From positions 1-27,143 of the IMG/VR virus record IMGVR_UViG_3300025849_000177: 27,143 bases of DNA. The stretch is one strand, 5' to 3'. The stretch is from a virus. Every line of letters begins with the position of its first letter. Positions within the stretch are counted from its first letter, which is position 1. Positions 1 through 8,389 of this stretch are shown piece after piece. The position numbers were made by a program, and so were the translations under genes. Under the pieces are notes generated by a model that was not told where the DNA came from, made no database searches, and worked only from the letters and a program-made list of their open reading frames with translations.

Positions 1-2
1 GG

Positions 3-3000
3 GTGTTTGTTGAAGTATCTAATGCCGCAGTAGAGCAGTTACGTTTTTCTGACGGTGCTATTATACCTGTAATAACTAACGATATAGACTTAGGTACTTC
101 TGGTTTAGAGTTTAAAGATTTATACTTAGATGGTACGGCACACATAGATACACTTGATGTAGATATTAATGGTGCAGTTGCAGGTACATTTACTATAGGA
201 AGTACACTAGGTGTTACTGGAACAACTACTCTAAGTACAGCTAATATAACTACAGGTGTTATTACTTCTGTAGATATTAACTCTGGTGCGATTGATAATG
301 TAACTATAGGTGGTTCAACAGCAGGTGTTGGTTCATTTACCACACTTAATGCTTCTGGGACATCCACTCTTGCTACCGTAGATATAAATGGGGGTGCTAT
401 TGATGGTACTATTATCGGTGCAAATACTGCCGCAGCCGCTACAGTAACAGCCCTAACAGCTTCTGGAACATCTACACTATCTACAGTTGATATAAATGGG
501 GGTGCTATTGATGGCACAACTATAGGTGCATCTTCAGCCGCCGCTGGTAGTTTTACTACAGTTACGACTTCTGGTCAGGCTACCCTAGCTAGTGTAGATA
601 TAAACGGCGGCAACATTGATGGTACTATTATTGGTGCTTCTTCTACAGCCGCAATCACAGGTACAACTATTACAGGTTCTAGTTTTGTAGGGCCACTTAC
701 AGGTAACGTAACAGGTAATACAGCAGGTGTTCATACAGGTAACGTAACTGGTAACGTAACAGGTAATATTACAGCAGGTTCAGGTACATCTACACTTAAT
801 AACCTTACAGTTAATGGTACGCTTGATGTTACAGGTACAACTATTGCTAATGTTACTGACCCAACCAATGCTCAAGATGCAGCTACAAAGAACTATGTAG
901 ATACAGAAGTATCAGCACTTGTAGATTCTTCACCTTCCGCATTAAATACTCTTAATGAGTTAGCGGCGGCAATCAATGATGATGCAAGCTTCTCTACAAC
1001 AATAACAAACTCAATAGCTACTAAGTTACCACTGGCAGGTGGAACTATGTCTGGTGCAATTGCGATGGGTACTAGCAAGATAACTGGACTAGGTGATCCA
1101 ACAGCTAACCAGGATGGTGCTACTAAAAACTATGTTGACACAACTGCCTTACTAAAATCAGGTGGTACTATGGCATCTGCTATAGCGATGGGTAACAATA
1201 AGATTACTGGATTAGGTACACCTACTGCTAATACTGATGCAGCAACAAAAACGTATGTTGATAGTATTGCTGGATCAAATACTGCGGCGGCGGCTAGTGC
1301 TACTCAAGCGGCTACTTCAGCTACCAATGCGGCTACATCAGCTACAAACTCAGCTAACTCTGCAACATCTGCGGCTACAAGTGCTACTAATGCCGCTAAT
1401 TCTTATGACTCTTTTGATGATAGATACCTTGGTGCTAAATCATCTGCTCCTACAGTAGACAATGATGGTGATGCTCTTATTACAGGTGCATTATATTTTA
1501 ATACTACAAGTAACATTATGTTTGTTCGTAGTAGTGCAGGTGGTTGGCAAGCCGCTGGTTCATCCGTTAATGGTACATCAGGTCGTAACACATACACAGC
1601 TACAGCAGGTCAAACAACATTCTCTGCAACATATGATGTAGGCTATGTAGATATTTATCTCAATGGTGTAAAACTTTTAGTTGGTACAGACGTAACAGCT
1701 ACAAGTGGTTCTACTGTAGTATTAGCTACAGGTGCTACTGTAGGTGATATTATTGACATCGTAGGCTACGGTACATTCCAACTTGCAGATCACTATAGTA
1801 AGACAGCATCTGATGCTAGGTTCTTAGGTCTAGCTGGTGGCACTATGACAGGTGACATTGATGGTAATGGCAATAAAGTTTTATTCGGTAACGTATACTC
1901 TCAGTTATCAGACTTACCAAGTGCATCAACTTATCATGGTATGTTTGCTCACGTTCATGCAACAGGTAAGGGTTACTTTGCTCATGCAGGTAACTGGGTT
2001 GCTTTAGCTAATGACACAGAAAAACTAAACTTATCTGGCGGTACTATGACAGGTAACTTAGACGTTGGTGGATCGATTGAGTTTGATAGCCTATCTGGTA
2101 CAGGTTCTGTCTCTATCACAGATATACTTGATGAAGATAACATGGCATCTAACAGTGCAACAGCACTAGCTACACAACAGTCTATCAAAGCTTATACAGA
2201 TACAGCAGTAGCAAACTTAGTTGATAGCTCACCTGCTTCTCTTGATACACTTAATGAGTTAGCCGCAGCACTAGGTGATGATGCATCATTCAGTACTACT
2301 ATAACTAATAGTATTGCTACTAAGCTACCACTAGCAGGTGGTACACTTACAGGCAATCTGGATGTCGGTGGCACAGTGACTGCTGATGGGCTGACTGTGG
2401 ATGGTGATGGAAAGATTACAACATCTTCTGGTATTGGATTGCAATTACACAACAGTAGTTCTAATCAATCTTATCTACAATTTACAAACAGTGCTACTGG
2501 TGAAAGTTCAGCAAACGGCTTCCAAATAGGTATAGACGGTTCGGAAGAAGGTTTGATTTGGCATTATAAGAATGAGCCTATAAAATTTGCTACAAACAAC
2601 ATAGAAGCCATACGCATAGATGCATCAGGCAACTTGCTTGTGGGACGTACCTCCACAAGTGGTAATGATGCTGGTGTTGAAGCTAGAGCAGACGGTCAAA
2701 TTGTAGGCACAAGAGATGGAAATCGTGTCGCATACTTAAACCGTAAGACATCTGACGGTGATATAGTGCAGTTCGCCAAAGACGGCACAACTGTAGGTAG
2801 TATTGGGAGTTACTCTGGGTCTTTTCTGAAGATACAATCAGCAGGTAATCAGTCAGGTACACTTTACGGCACTACTGCGTATTATCCACTTAAAAACGAT
2901 GCGTTAAGTGATGCTGATATTGACCTTGGTGGTACAAGCAACCGCTTTAAAGACCTCTACCTATCAGGCTCTATAGCTAATCCATCTGGCAACCTAACAC

Positions 3001-3953
3001 TGGATGCGTCAGGAGATATTATTCACGACTCAGATGGTGCTAACTGGCGGCTCAAAGACAATGGCACACAAATTTTACATATTAGTAGACCCTCTGGTCA
3101 GGTAAAGTTTTTCTCTAGTGTTCAAGATGCTGATATAGTTTTTGGTGGTATGGATGGAACTTCAGCTATCACAGCCCTCACCCTTGATATGTCTGAGGGT
3201 GGTCGTGCTTATTTTACTAATGGCTTTAAACTAGGCGATACTCAGAAAGCATTTTTTGGTGATGGTAATGACTTAGAGATTTATCATGATGGCACTAACA
3301 ATCGCCTTACTCTTAATTCAGCAAACACTTATATACAAACAGATGGCATCATTCATTTTACAGATATAGGTAACAATGAAAAGCATCTTACAATAAATGA
3401 TAATGGCGCAGTTACTCTTTACTACGACAACGCCGCCAAACTCGCCACATCATCAAGCGGTGTCACAATAACAGGCACAATCAACGGCGGCGACTTGCGT
3501 GGTGAGGCTTGGACTATTGGTCGTGATGGCAACGATTATATCGTCGTAGACTCCAACAAAATAGACTTTGCTCTTGATAACAATATTGACATGCGTCTTG
3601 AGAATGATGGTGACTTACACGTTGATGGTAATGTAGTTGCTTACTCTACAACTACTTCAGATGAGCGTCTAAAGAAAGACATTGTGAAGATTGATAATGC
3701 CTTAGATAAAGTATCACAGCTAAGTGGTTACACATTTGAATATATTGCAGATGGTAAAAAGTCTGCTGGTGTTATTGCTCAAGAAGTTGAGAAGGTAATG
3801 CCAAGCGCAGTATCAGAAACAACATTGCCTCTTAAAATGGGTGAAGATGATAAGACTGAATACAAGACAGTGCAATACGATCAACTTCATGGATTAATGA
3901 TTGAAGCAATCAAAGAACTAAAAGCTGAAATCGAAGAATTGAAGGAGAGGTAA
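3..3953 (+). CDS. Long tail fibre protein with C-terminal S74-type chaperone domain (5' end cut by window)
   Basis: Host-recognition fibre of the virion. The frame is open to the window edge and its first codon here is GTG, not a convincing start, so the gene probably begins upstream. At least 1316 residues are visible. The protein is Gly/Thr/Ser/Asn/Asp-rich and built from beta repeats: 36-residue units near residues 81-225, GNVTGN units near 234-256, a heptad Ala/Thr/Ser/Asn stretch at 432-466, and two LNELAAA...KLPLAGG modules. Near the end it has the LEIYHDGTN and YYDNAAKL motifs typical of marine phage fibres. From about residue 1219 the sequence SDERLKKDI, then GVIAQEVEK and QYDQLHGLMIEAIKEL, marks an intramolecular chaperone (peptidase S74). 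This family trimerises the fibre and cleaves itself just before that Ser. The next gene starts 5 bp after the stop, behind a strong GGAG site. Fibre identity is clear; the receptor is unknown. Confidence 0.9.
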   Translation: MFVEVSNAAVEQLRFSDGAIIPVITNDIDLGTSGLEFKDLYLDGTAHIDTLDVDINGAVAGTFTIGSTLGVTGTTTLSTANITTGVITSVDINSGAIDNVTIGGSTAGVGSFTTLNASGTSTLATVDINGGAIDGTIIGANTAAAATVTALTASGTSTLSTVDINGGAIDGTTIGASSAAAGSFTTVTTSGQATLASVDINGGNIDGTIIGASSTAAITGTTITGSSFVGPLTGNVTGNTAGVHTGNVTGNVTGNITAGSGTSTLNNLTVNGTLDVTGTTIANVTDPTNAQDAATKNYVDTEVSALVDSSPSALNTLNELAAAINDDASFSTTITNSIATKLPLAGGTMSGAIAMGTSKITGLGDPTANQDGATKNYVDTTALLKSGGTMASAIAMGNNKITGLGTPTANTDAATKTYVDSIAGSNTAAAASATQAATSATNAATSATNSANSATSAATSATNAANSYDSFDDRYLGAKSSAPTVDNDGDALITGALYFNTTSNIMFVRSSAGGWQAAGSSVNGTSGRNTYTATAGQTTFSATYDVGYVDIYLNGVKLLVGTDVTATSGSTVVLATGATVGDIIDIVGYGTFQLADHYSKTASDARFLGLAGGTMTGDIDGNGNKVLFGNVYSQLSDLPSASTYHGMFAHVHATGKGYFAHAGNWVALANDTEKLNLSGGTMTGNLDVGGSIEFDSLSGTGSVSITDILDEDNMASNSATALATQQSIKAYTDTAVANLVDSSPASLDTLNELAAALGDDASFSTTITNSIATKLPLAGGTLTGNLDVGGTVTADGLTVDGDGKITTSSGIGLQLHNSSSNQSYLQFTNSATGESSANGFQIGIDGSEEGLIWHYKNEPIKFATNNIEAIRIDASGNLLVGRTSTSGNDAGVEARADGQIVGTRDGNRVAYLNRKTSDGDIVQFAKDGTTVGSIGSYSGSFLKIQSAGNQSGTLYGTTAYYPLKNDALSDADIDLGGTSNRFKDLYLSGSIANPSGNLTLDASGDIIHDSDGANWRLKDNGTQILHISRPSGQVKFFSSVQDADIVFGGMDGTSAITALTLDMSEGGRAYFTNGFKLGDTQKAFFGDGNDLEIYHDGTNNRLTLNSANTYIQTDGIIHFTDIGNNEKHLTINDNGAVTLYYDNAAKLATSSSGVTITGTINGGDLRGEAWTIGRDGNDYIVVDSNKIDFALDNNIDMRLENDGDLHVDGNVVAYSTTTSDERLKKDIVKIDNALDKVSQLSGYTFEYIADGKKSAGVIAQEVEKVMPSAVSETTLPLKMGEDDKTEYKTVQYDQLHGLMIEAIKELKAEIEELKER
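243..672 (+). repeat. About four tandem 36-codon (108-bp) repeats in the tail fibre
   Basis: Clear unit boundaries fall at 351, 459 and 567, with a diverged unit before 351. Each unit carries the core VDINGGAIDGTxIGA followed by an Ala/Thr-rich strand. The repeat is kept better in protein than in DNA, which suggests an old duplication of a beta-structured fibre segment. Confidence 0.8.
702..769 (+). repeat. Short GGTAACGTAAC repeats encoding GNVTGN units
   Basis: The 11-mer GGTAACGTAAC occurs three times exactly, at 702-712, 738-748 and 750-760, with related GGTAATA variants between and after. It lies in frame inside the fibre gene and encodes a run of Gly-Asn-Val-Thr units. Confidence 0.8.
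1296..1400 (+). repeat. Five tandem 7-codon repeats (SATxAAT/N) in the tail fibre
   Basis: Residues 432-466 read as five heptads of the form SATQAAT, SATNAAT, SATNSAN, SATSAAT, SATNAAN. Ala/Ser-rich heptads of this sort are found in lambda-like side tail fibres, where they are thought to form trimeric coiled shafts. The shaft role here is inferred. Confidence 0.75.
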
Positions 3954-3958
3954 GTTAG

Positions 3959-4951
3959 ATGGCGTTACCATCCAGTGGACAGATAAGCCTTAACCAAGTT
4001 AATGTAGAGCTTGGCCTAAGTGGTACAGCACAAATTGGCATGAACGACAGTGCTGTGAGGACTCTATTTGATGATGCTTCTGGACAAATTTCTATGTCTC
4101 AAGGGCATGGTAAGGCTAATGAATTTAGCTTTACGATTAGCTCTAGTACAGAAGAAGCTAATTTATCTTCACTTGCGTCTAGTGCTGGTTGGAATGGAAC
4201 TGCTCCTTTAATATGTAATATAAATTCTGGCGTATATCTATGGAGTGATGACATTACAGTTGGTGGCCTTACAATAAGTGGGTCTTACGCAAACGGCGTT
4301 ACTGTAAATAACAGTGGTTTCATTATGGGCAGGGGTGGACAAAGTGGTGGTGGTTTATCGGGTACATACCAACAAGGTTATCCCGGTGGTGATGCAATTG
4401 AAATATCGACATCAAGCTCAGTGACTATCAATAATAACTCTGGAGCTTACATAGGCGGCGGTGGCGGCGGCGGCGGTGGAGATTGGGGCGGCGGCGGAGC
4501 TGGTGGTGGCGGTGGCGGTGAAAACGGCGAATATGATTATGCATATGGCGGACGAGGCGGTACAATAGGTCAATCTGGGGCTAATGGTAATGACCCTTAC
4601 AATGCAGGACGCCCTATAGCTTACGGCGGCGGTGCAGGCGGCGGCGGTGGTGGCGGCGATACTAATTATCAAGTAAGACGTGGCGCTGGTGGTGGTCGTA
4701 TCTTCCCCGGTACTGGTGGTGCTGGTGGTGGCGGTAGCTCTCTGGCAGGCGGCAATGGTGGTTCTGCTGGAAACGGCGGTACATCTAGGAATGGTTTTGC
4801 TGGTCCGGGCGGCGGCGGTTGGGGTGCTTCTGGTGGTACTGCCTCAGGTGCAACACCTAATGGTCCGGGCGGTGCTGGCGGTAAAGCAATAGAAGACAAC
4901 GGCAGTAGCTACACGCTATCAAACAGTGGCACAATTTACGGAGCAACATAA
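3959..4951 (+). CDS. Polyglycine-rich tail-tip protein or adhesin candidate
   Basis: A 330-residue protein. The N-terminus (MALPSSGQISLNQVNVELG, then SAVRTLF and SGQISMSQGHGKA) matches, from memory, a conserved leader on many marine phage tail proteins. The middle (about 55-160) looks beta-structured. From residue 166 to about 312 it is dominated by glycine runs, the first nine glycines long, separated by short polar segments. Such glycine-rich repeats form polyglycine-II bundles in the distal adhesin gp38 of T4-like phage S16. By analogy this could be the variable receptor-binding tip carried by the preceding fibre. A strong ribosome site (AAGGAGAGG, 3942-3950) precedes the start. The stop overlaps the next start by one base. 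The virion role is well supported; the exact tip function is inferred. Confidence 0.7.
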   Translation: MALPSSGQISLNQVNVELGLSGTAQIGMNDSAVRTLFDDASGQISMSQGHGKANEFSFTISSSTEEANLSSLASSAGWNGTAPLICNINSGVYLWSDDITVGGLTISGSYANGVTVNNSGFIMGRGGQSGGGLSGTYQQGYPGGDAIEISTSSSVTINNNSGAYIGGGGGGGGGDWGGGGAGGGGGGENGEYDYAYGGRGGTIGQSGANGNDPYNAGRPIAYGGGAGGGGGGGDTNYQVRRGAGGGRIFPGTGGAGGGGSSLAGGNGGSAGNGGTSRNGFAGPGGGGWGASGGTASGATPNGPGGAGGKAIEDNGSSYTLSNSGTIYGAT

Positions 4952-5328
4952 TGGCTAATATATGGGTTTACACAGGTACAGAATATACAACCGAAAATGC
5001 GGTGAACGCCGCAGTTGTGGAAAGAAAAGCTCGTTTAGAAAATAATCCGACAGATTGGGCTATTGTAAAAGAGCTAACTGGAAATGCTGATGATGGGTGG
5101 GTTGTACCATCTGAAACGCTCTCAGATAGTGAGATTAACAGCTTAGATGCAACCAAATATTACAGCGTTGCCGCAGTAGTTGATGGCAATAATGATCTAG
5201 GGCTTACTGCCTCTGAAGCAACTGCAAAGGTGGCAGAGCATCGCACATCGTATGCTCGATTTATACAAGCAAATACAATTTTACTTCTTTATCCGCCATC
5301 TAATGTAGATATGTCTGGTTACGTTTAG
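4951..5328 (+). CDS. Hypothetical tail-region protein, possible partner or chaperone of the Gly-rich tip
   Basis: A 125-residue acidic protein with no motif I can name. It opens MANIWVYTGTEYTTENAVNAA and is mixed alpha/beta in character, with no membrane segment or signal peptide. Its start shares one base with the stop of the Gly-rich gene (TAATG), and GGAG lies 8 bases upstream, so the two are probably translated together. In many phages the gene after a receptor-binding tip encodes its assembly chaperone. That role is plausible here but rests only on position. The gene ends the first tail cluster, since a non-coding gap of about 120 bp follows. Confidence 0.6.
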   Translation: MANIWVYTGTEYTTENAVNAAVVERKARLENNPTDWAIVKELTGNADDGWVVPSETLSDSEINSLDATKYYSVAAVVDGNNDLGLTASEATAKVAEHRTSYARFIQANTILLLYPPSNVDMSGYV

Positions 5329-5449
5329 ATGTTGTATTTTCCATAACGCTAAAAAAAAAAAGAATTTACTTACCTAAACTTTAGCTAAGTAACAAACCCA
5401 AGATAATCTTGTCTTGGTAAACCTAACCACAAACTTAAAGGAGTTTATA
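5329..5449 (+). promoter_or_regulatory. Non-coding gap with A-tract and three small palindromes (possible promoter or operator)
   Basis: This is the largest gap in the plus-strand block. It has an 11-base A-run from 5351, the odd palindrome CTAAACTTTAG (5374-5384), the overlapping perfect palindrome TTAGCTAA (5381-5388), and CAAGATAATCTTG (5399-5411). GATAAT at 5402-5407 could be a -10 element, but the -35 match 16-17 bases upstream is poor. I see no convincing terminator. The ribosome site of the next gene is AAAGGAG (5437-5443). A regulatory role is only suggested. Confidence 0.3.
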
Positions 5450-5674
5450 ATGGGAAAAACAGAAAAAAACCCTACTATAACAGTTAACGATAAAGAATAC
5501 GAAATTGAGAGTATGACTGATCAGCAAAAGATTATGATTAATCATATTACAGATTTAGATCGTAAGATTTCTACAACACAGTTCAACTTAGACCAACTAA
5601 GTATTGGCAGAGAAGCTTTCGTCAATAGGCTTACCGCTTCCTTAGAAGAACCAGCCGTAGAAGAAGCAGCATAA
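5450..5674 (+). CDS. Small DUF6447-like phage protein
   Basis: I place the start at ATG 5450, 6 bases after AAAGGAG, rather than at an upstream in-frame codon with no ribosome site. That gives 74 residues. The protein is MGKTEKNPTITVNDKEYEIE, then a predicted helical stretch with DQQKIMINHITDLDRKI and QFNLDQLSIGREAFVNRL. It ends in an acidic Glu/Ala tail. This layout matches, from memory, the DUF6447 family common in marine phages, next to tail fibre genes and of unknown role. It sits between the regulatory-looking gap and the second fibre gene, so a structural or fibre-accessory job is likely. The family assignment is moderately sure and the function is unknown. Confidence 0.65.
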   Translation: MGKTEKNPTITVNDKEYEIESMTDQQKIMINHITDLDRKISTTQFNLDQLSIGREAFVNRLTASLEEPAVEEAA

Positions 5675-5700
5675 ATTATATAATATAAAAAGGATGAGCC

Positions 5701-7677
5701 ATGAGTAAGGCAAGAGACTTAGCAGACAGCGCACAAGAAATAAACATCTTAGATGGTAAGAGCTTCCTTGATGAGGATAACCTTGCCAGTGACTCTGCTA
5801 CTGGCATTGCTAGTCAGCAGTCTATCAAAGCATATGTTGATGGTATCACTACAACTAACATCACCTCTACAGGTGCATTGAATAGTGGTAGCATAACGTC
5901 AGGCTTTGGTAACATAGACAATGGCTCATCTACTATAACAACTACAGGTGCTATAACAGGTGGTAGCTTTGTAATAGGTAGTGCTGATATTAATGAGAAT
6001 GACTTAGAGAGCATTGACGGTATTACCGCAGGTACAGTATCAGCATCTAAAGCTGTAGTAGTTAATACAGACAAAGATGTAACAGGCTTCCGTAACATAA
6101 CAGCTACAGGTACTATTAGTGGTACACTTAGTGGTTCTCTATCATCTACTACTACAGCAACTACACAAGCTGAGTCTGATGATAGTACTAAGATAGCTAC
6201 AACAGCTTATGTAGTAGATAAGATTACGACACTTATTGGTGGCGCACCTAGTACACTCAATGATTTGAATGAGTTAGCTGCGGCTATCAATGATGATGCT
6301 AACTACAACTCTACACTCACAACAGCATTGGCTACTAAGTTACCTTTAGCTGGTGGTACAATTACTGGTAATATAACTTTTGGCGACAATAACAAAGCCA
6401 TATTCGGTGCTGGGTCTGATCTACAGATTTACCATGATGGGTCAGGTTCGTATGTAAAAGAAGGCGGCACTGGTTCTTTATATCTTCAAGGTACAGATGT
6501 TCGTATTCAAAATGCGTCTGGTGAAAACATACTAAATGGTACATCTAATGGCGCAGTAACCATTTACTACGACAACGCCGCTAAACTCTCCACTACCTCC
6601 ACAGGCATTGACGTAACTGGCACAGCCGTAACAGACGGTGTTACGTCATCTGGCAACATTGAAATTGCAAAAGATAGTCCTCAAATTTTGTGGAATGATA
6701 CAACGGGCGGCACTCAAGTAGACTATTCTGCATATGCAAACGGAGGGGCATTTGCGATAACTGATGTGCCTAACAGCTACAACTTATTAACTCTAAATAG
6801 TGGCTCTGTTTCTTTGGCGTATCAATCTACGGTAAAACTAGCCACAACATCAACAGGCATACAAGTCACAGGTAATATAGCTAATGCTTCTGGCAACCTA
6901 ACATTAGACGTTGCAGGAGATATTACTCTTGATTCAGATGGTGGATATATTTGGTTTAATGATGGTGGAAATACTATTGGGTATTTGAAAAATGAAAGTA
7001 CAGACCTGTCAATAAATGTCCATAACCAAAATAGAGATATATTTTTCAAAGGCAATGATGACGGCTCAACTATCACAGCCCTAACCCTTGATATGTCTAA
7101 TGGTGGTAAAGCTACATTTAATAATGGCATAAGTAGTCCTAGTGGTCATGTTAGTCTGGGGTCTTCTTCTTGGGCTGATGATATTCTGTATCTAACTCGT
7201 TCTAATGATGGAAAAATGCAAAGGTTTTTCAAAGGAACAACTGAGGTAGGTAGTATTGGAACAAATAGTAGTCAACTTTTTATTGCATCACCAGTATCTA
7301 ATGACAGTGGTCTTGTATTCTCAAGTGGTGAAATACATCCTTGTACAACAACAGGTGCAGTAAGAGATAATGGAATAATGCTTGGCGCATCTGGTAAACG
7401 ATTTAGTGACGTATACGCTGTAAACTTCCACGGCGATGGCTCTAACCTAACAGGTGTTGGTGGCAGTACAACTTGGGATGCTGTTGGTACTTATGCAGCA
7501 GGTGTTTTGTGGCGGCCCAACGCCGTTAATCCCGGTGCTACAGAATCTGGTTCTAACATTAGAGCATGTCAATTTGATGGGATTAATTCTTCTGGTTATA
7601 CACTTAGTGGTACTTGGAGAGCTATGGGTTACACGAATCAAGGTTACAGAGGTACAGTTTGGGTAAGAATATCTTAA
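5701..7677 (+). CDS. Second tail fibre protein
   Basis: A 658-residue fibre with its own start (MSKARDLADSAQEINILDGK) behind AAGGATGAG. It shares several cassettes with the first fibre: DEDNLASDSATG...SIKAY near residues 24-45, LNDLNELAAAINDDA...KLPLAGG near 186-220, DLQIYHDG near 240, YYDNAAKL near 290, and ITALTLDMSNGG near 458. The C-terminus differs. It lacks the S74 chaperone and instead ends with HGDGSNLTGVGG followed by a module of about 75 residues finishing GTWRAMGY...GTVWVRIS. That end resembles a receptor-contact or closing domain seen on marine phage fibres. The phage therefore carries at least two fibres, perhaps with different targets. Fibre identity is firm; the division of labour is inferred. 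Confidence 0.85.
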   Translation: MSKARDLADSAQEINILDGKSFLDEDNLASDSATGIASQQSIKAYVDGITTTNITSTGALNSGSITSGFGNIDNGSSTITTTGAITGGSFVIGSADINENDLESIDGITAGTVSASKAVVVNTDKDVTGFRNITATGTISGTLSGSLSSTTTATTQAESDDSTKIATTAYVVDKITTLIGGAPSTLNDLNELAAAINDDANYNSTLTTALATKLPLAGGTITGNITFGDNNKAIFGAGSDLQIYHDGSGSYVKEGGTGSLYLQGTDVRIQNASGENILNGTSNGAVTIYYDNAAKLSTTSTGIDVTGTAVTDGVTSSGNIEIAKDSPQILWNDTTGGTQVDYSAYANGGAFAITDVPNSYNLLTLNSGSVSLAYQSTVKLATTSTGIQVTGNIANASGNLTLDVAGDITLDSDGGYIWFNDGGNTIGYLKNESTDLSINVHNQNRDIFFKGNDDGSTITALTLDMSNGGKATFNNGISSPSGHVSLGSSSWADDILYLTRSNDGKMQRFFKGTTEVGSIGTNSSQLFIASPVSNDSGLVFSSGEIHPCTTTGAVRDNGIMLGASGKRFSDVYAVNFHGDGSNLTGVGGSTTWDAVGTYAAGVLWRPNAVNPGATESGSNIRACQFDGINSSGYTLSGTWRAMGYTNQGYRGTVWVRIS

Positions 7678-7695
7678 TAATAATAGGAGGCGTTA

Positions 7696-8115
7696 ATGCC
7701 AACAGTAACAATAACAGAAGTGCGTAACGCACAATCTCTTAACGCAGAAAATACTGCATTTGATGTAGAAATAAACCATCCAGAGTATGATTGGATACCT
7801 TACACATTAAGCCCTGATGATACAGATATGACTGTAGACAACAGCGTATTGCTTACACTCATTGGCTCAGACTTCGAGGCTTATGTAGCACCTACTCAAG
7901 CAGAACTAGATGCAGAACTAGCGGCAAATCTAAGAGGCCAACGTGACCAGAAGTTAGCCCAAGAAGTAGACCCAATAGTAACAAACCCTCTACGTTGGGC
8001 TGAACTTACAGATGCTAAACAAACAGAGTGGACACAGTACCGAACTGATTTACTTAACCTACCAGCACAAGCAGGTTTCCCGAATACAGTAACATGGCCT
8101 ACAAAGCCAGAATAA
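7696..8115 (+). CDS. Tail assembly chaperone-like protein (Phage_tail_APC type)
   Basis: A 139-residue protein with a near-perfect AGGAGG site (7685-7690) five bases before the start. The N-terminal half is beta-rich. The C-terminal half (about 83-139) has the signature of the Phage_tail_APC family: LRGQRDQKLAQEVDPI, a central WAELTDAK, then WTQYRTDLLNLPAQ and GFPNTVTWPTKPE at the very end. These proteins are annotated as tail or tail-fibre assembly chaperones in many phages. Its place directly after a fibre gene fits that role. A virion structural role cannot be excluded from sequence alone. Confidence 0.75.
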   Translation: MPTVTITEVRNAQSLNAENTAFDVEINHPEYDWIPYTLSPDDTDMTVDNSVLLTLIGSDFEAYVAPTQAELDAELAANLRGQRDQKLAQEVDPIVTNPLRWAELTDAKQTEWTQYRTDLLNLPAQAGFPNTVTWPTKPE

Positions 8116-8129
8116 GGAATATTAAACAT

Positions 8130-8387
8130 ATGTCTAGTATTATCTTGACACCAGATGAGTTAGAATCTATGCTAGACCGTGCAGCTAAGCGCGGAGCTAA
8201 ACAAGCTCTATCATCTATAGGATTACACGATTCTACAGCGGCTAAAGATATAAACGAGATGAGAGACCTACTTGACGTATGGCGTGATACACGTAGAGGT
8301 ATCTGGTCTACCGTGGTCAAGGTAACAACAATAGCTATTTTAACATTCATTGCTGGTGCAGTGTGGATGCAGTTAGGGAATAAATAA
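8130..8387 (+). CDS. Small membrane-anchored protein, DUF6127-like
   Basis: I choose ATG 8130, with AAGGAA about 10 bases upstream; the longer frame from 8094 runs into the previous gene without its own ribosome site. The product is 85 residues. It has an amphipathic N-terminal part (LTPDELESMLDRAAKRGAKQALSSIGL), a charged middle (INEMRDLLDVWRDTRRGIW) and one C-terminal membrane helix (about 60-81) ending MQLGNK. This matches my memory of the DUF6127 family in alphaproteobacterial phages and prophages. A single-span protein near the muramidase could take part in lysis, but nothing in the sequence proves that. It may equally be a membrane-bound virion or entry factor. Confidence 0.65.
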   Translation: MSSIILTPDELESMLDRAAKRGAKQALSSIGLHDSTAAKDINEMRDLLDVWRDTRRGIWSTVVKVTTIAILTFIAGAVWMQLGNK

Positions 8388-8389
8388 TT

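Noticed and set aside
702-769. CRISPR-like short direct repeats
   Set aside because: The repeats are in frame, have no regular spacers and encode GNVTGN units of the fibre.
893-2452. Several antisense open frames across the tail fibre gene
   Set aside because: They mirror the repetitive fibre sequence, have unnatural Pro/Ser/Val-rich composition and lack ribosome sites.
4418-4899. Antisense and alternate-frame open frames across the Gly-rich gene (Pro-rich or Val/Leu-rich)
   Set aside because: GGC/GGT repeats give open frames in all phases; the products are low-complexity shadows.
8094-8129. N-terminal extension of the DUF6127-like gene to 8094
   Set aside because: It overlaps the end of the chaperone-like gene; ATG 8130 has its own AAGGAA site and gives the N-terminus expected of the family.
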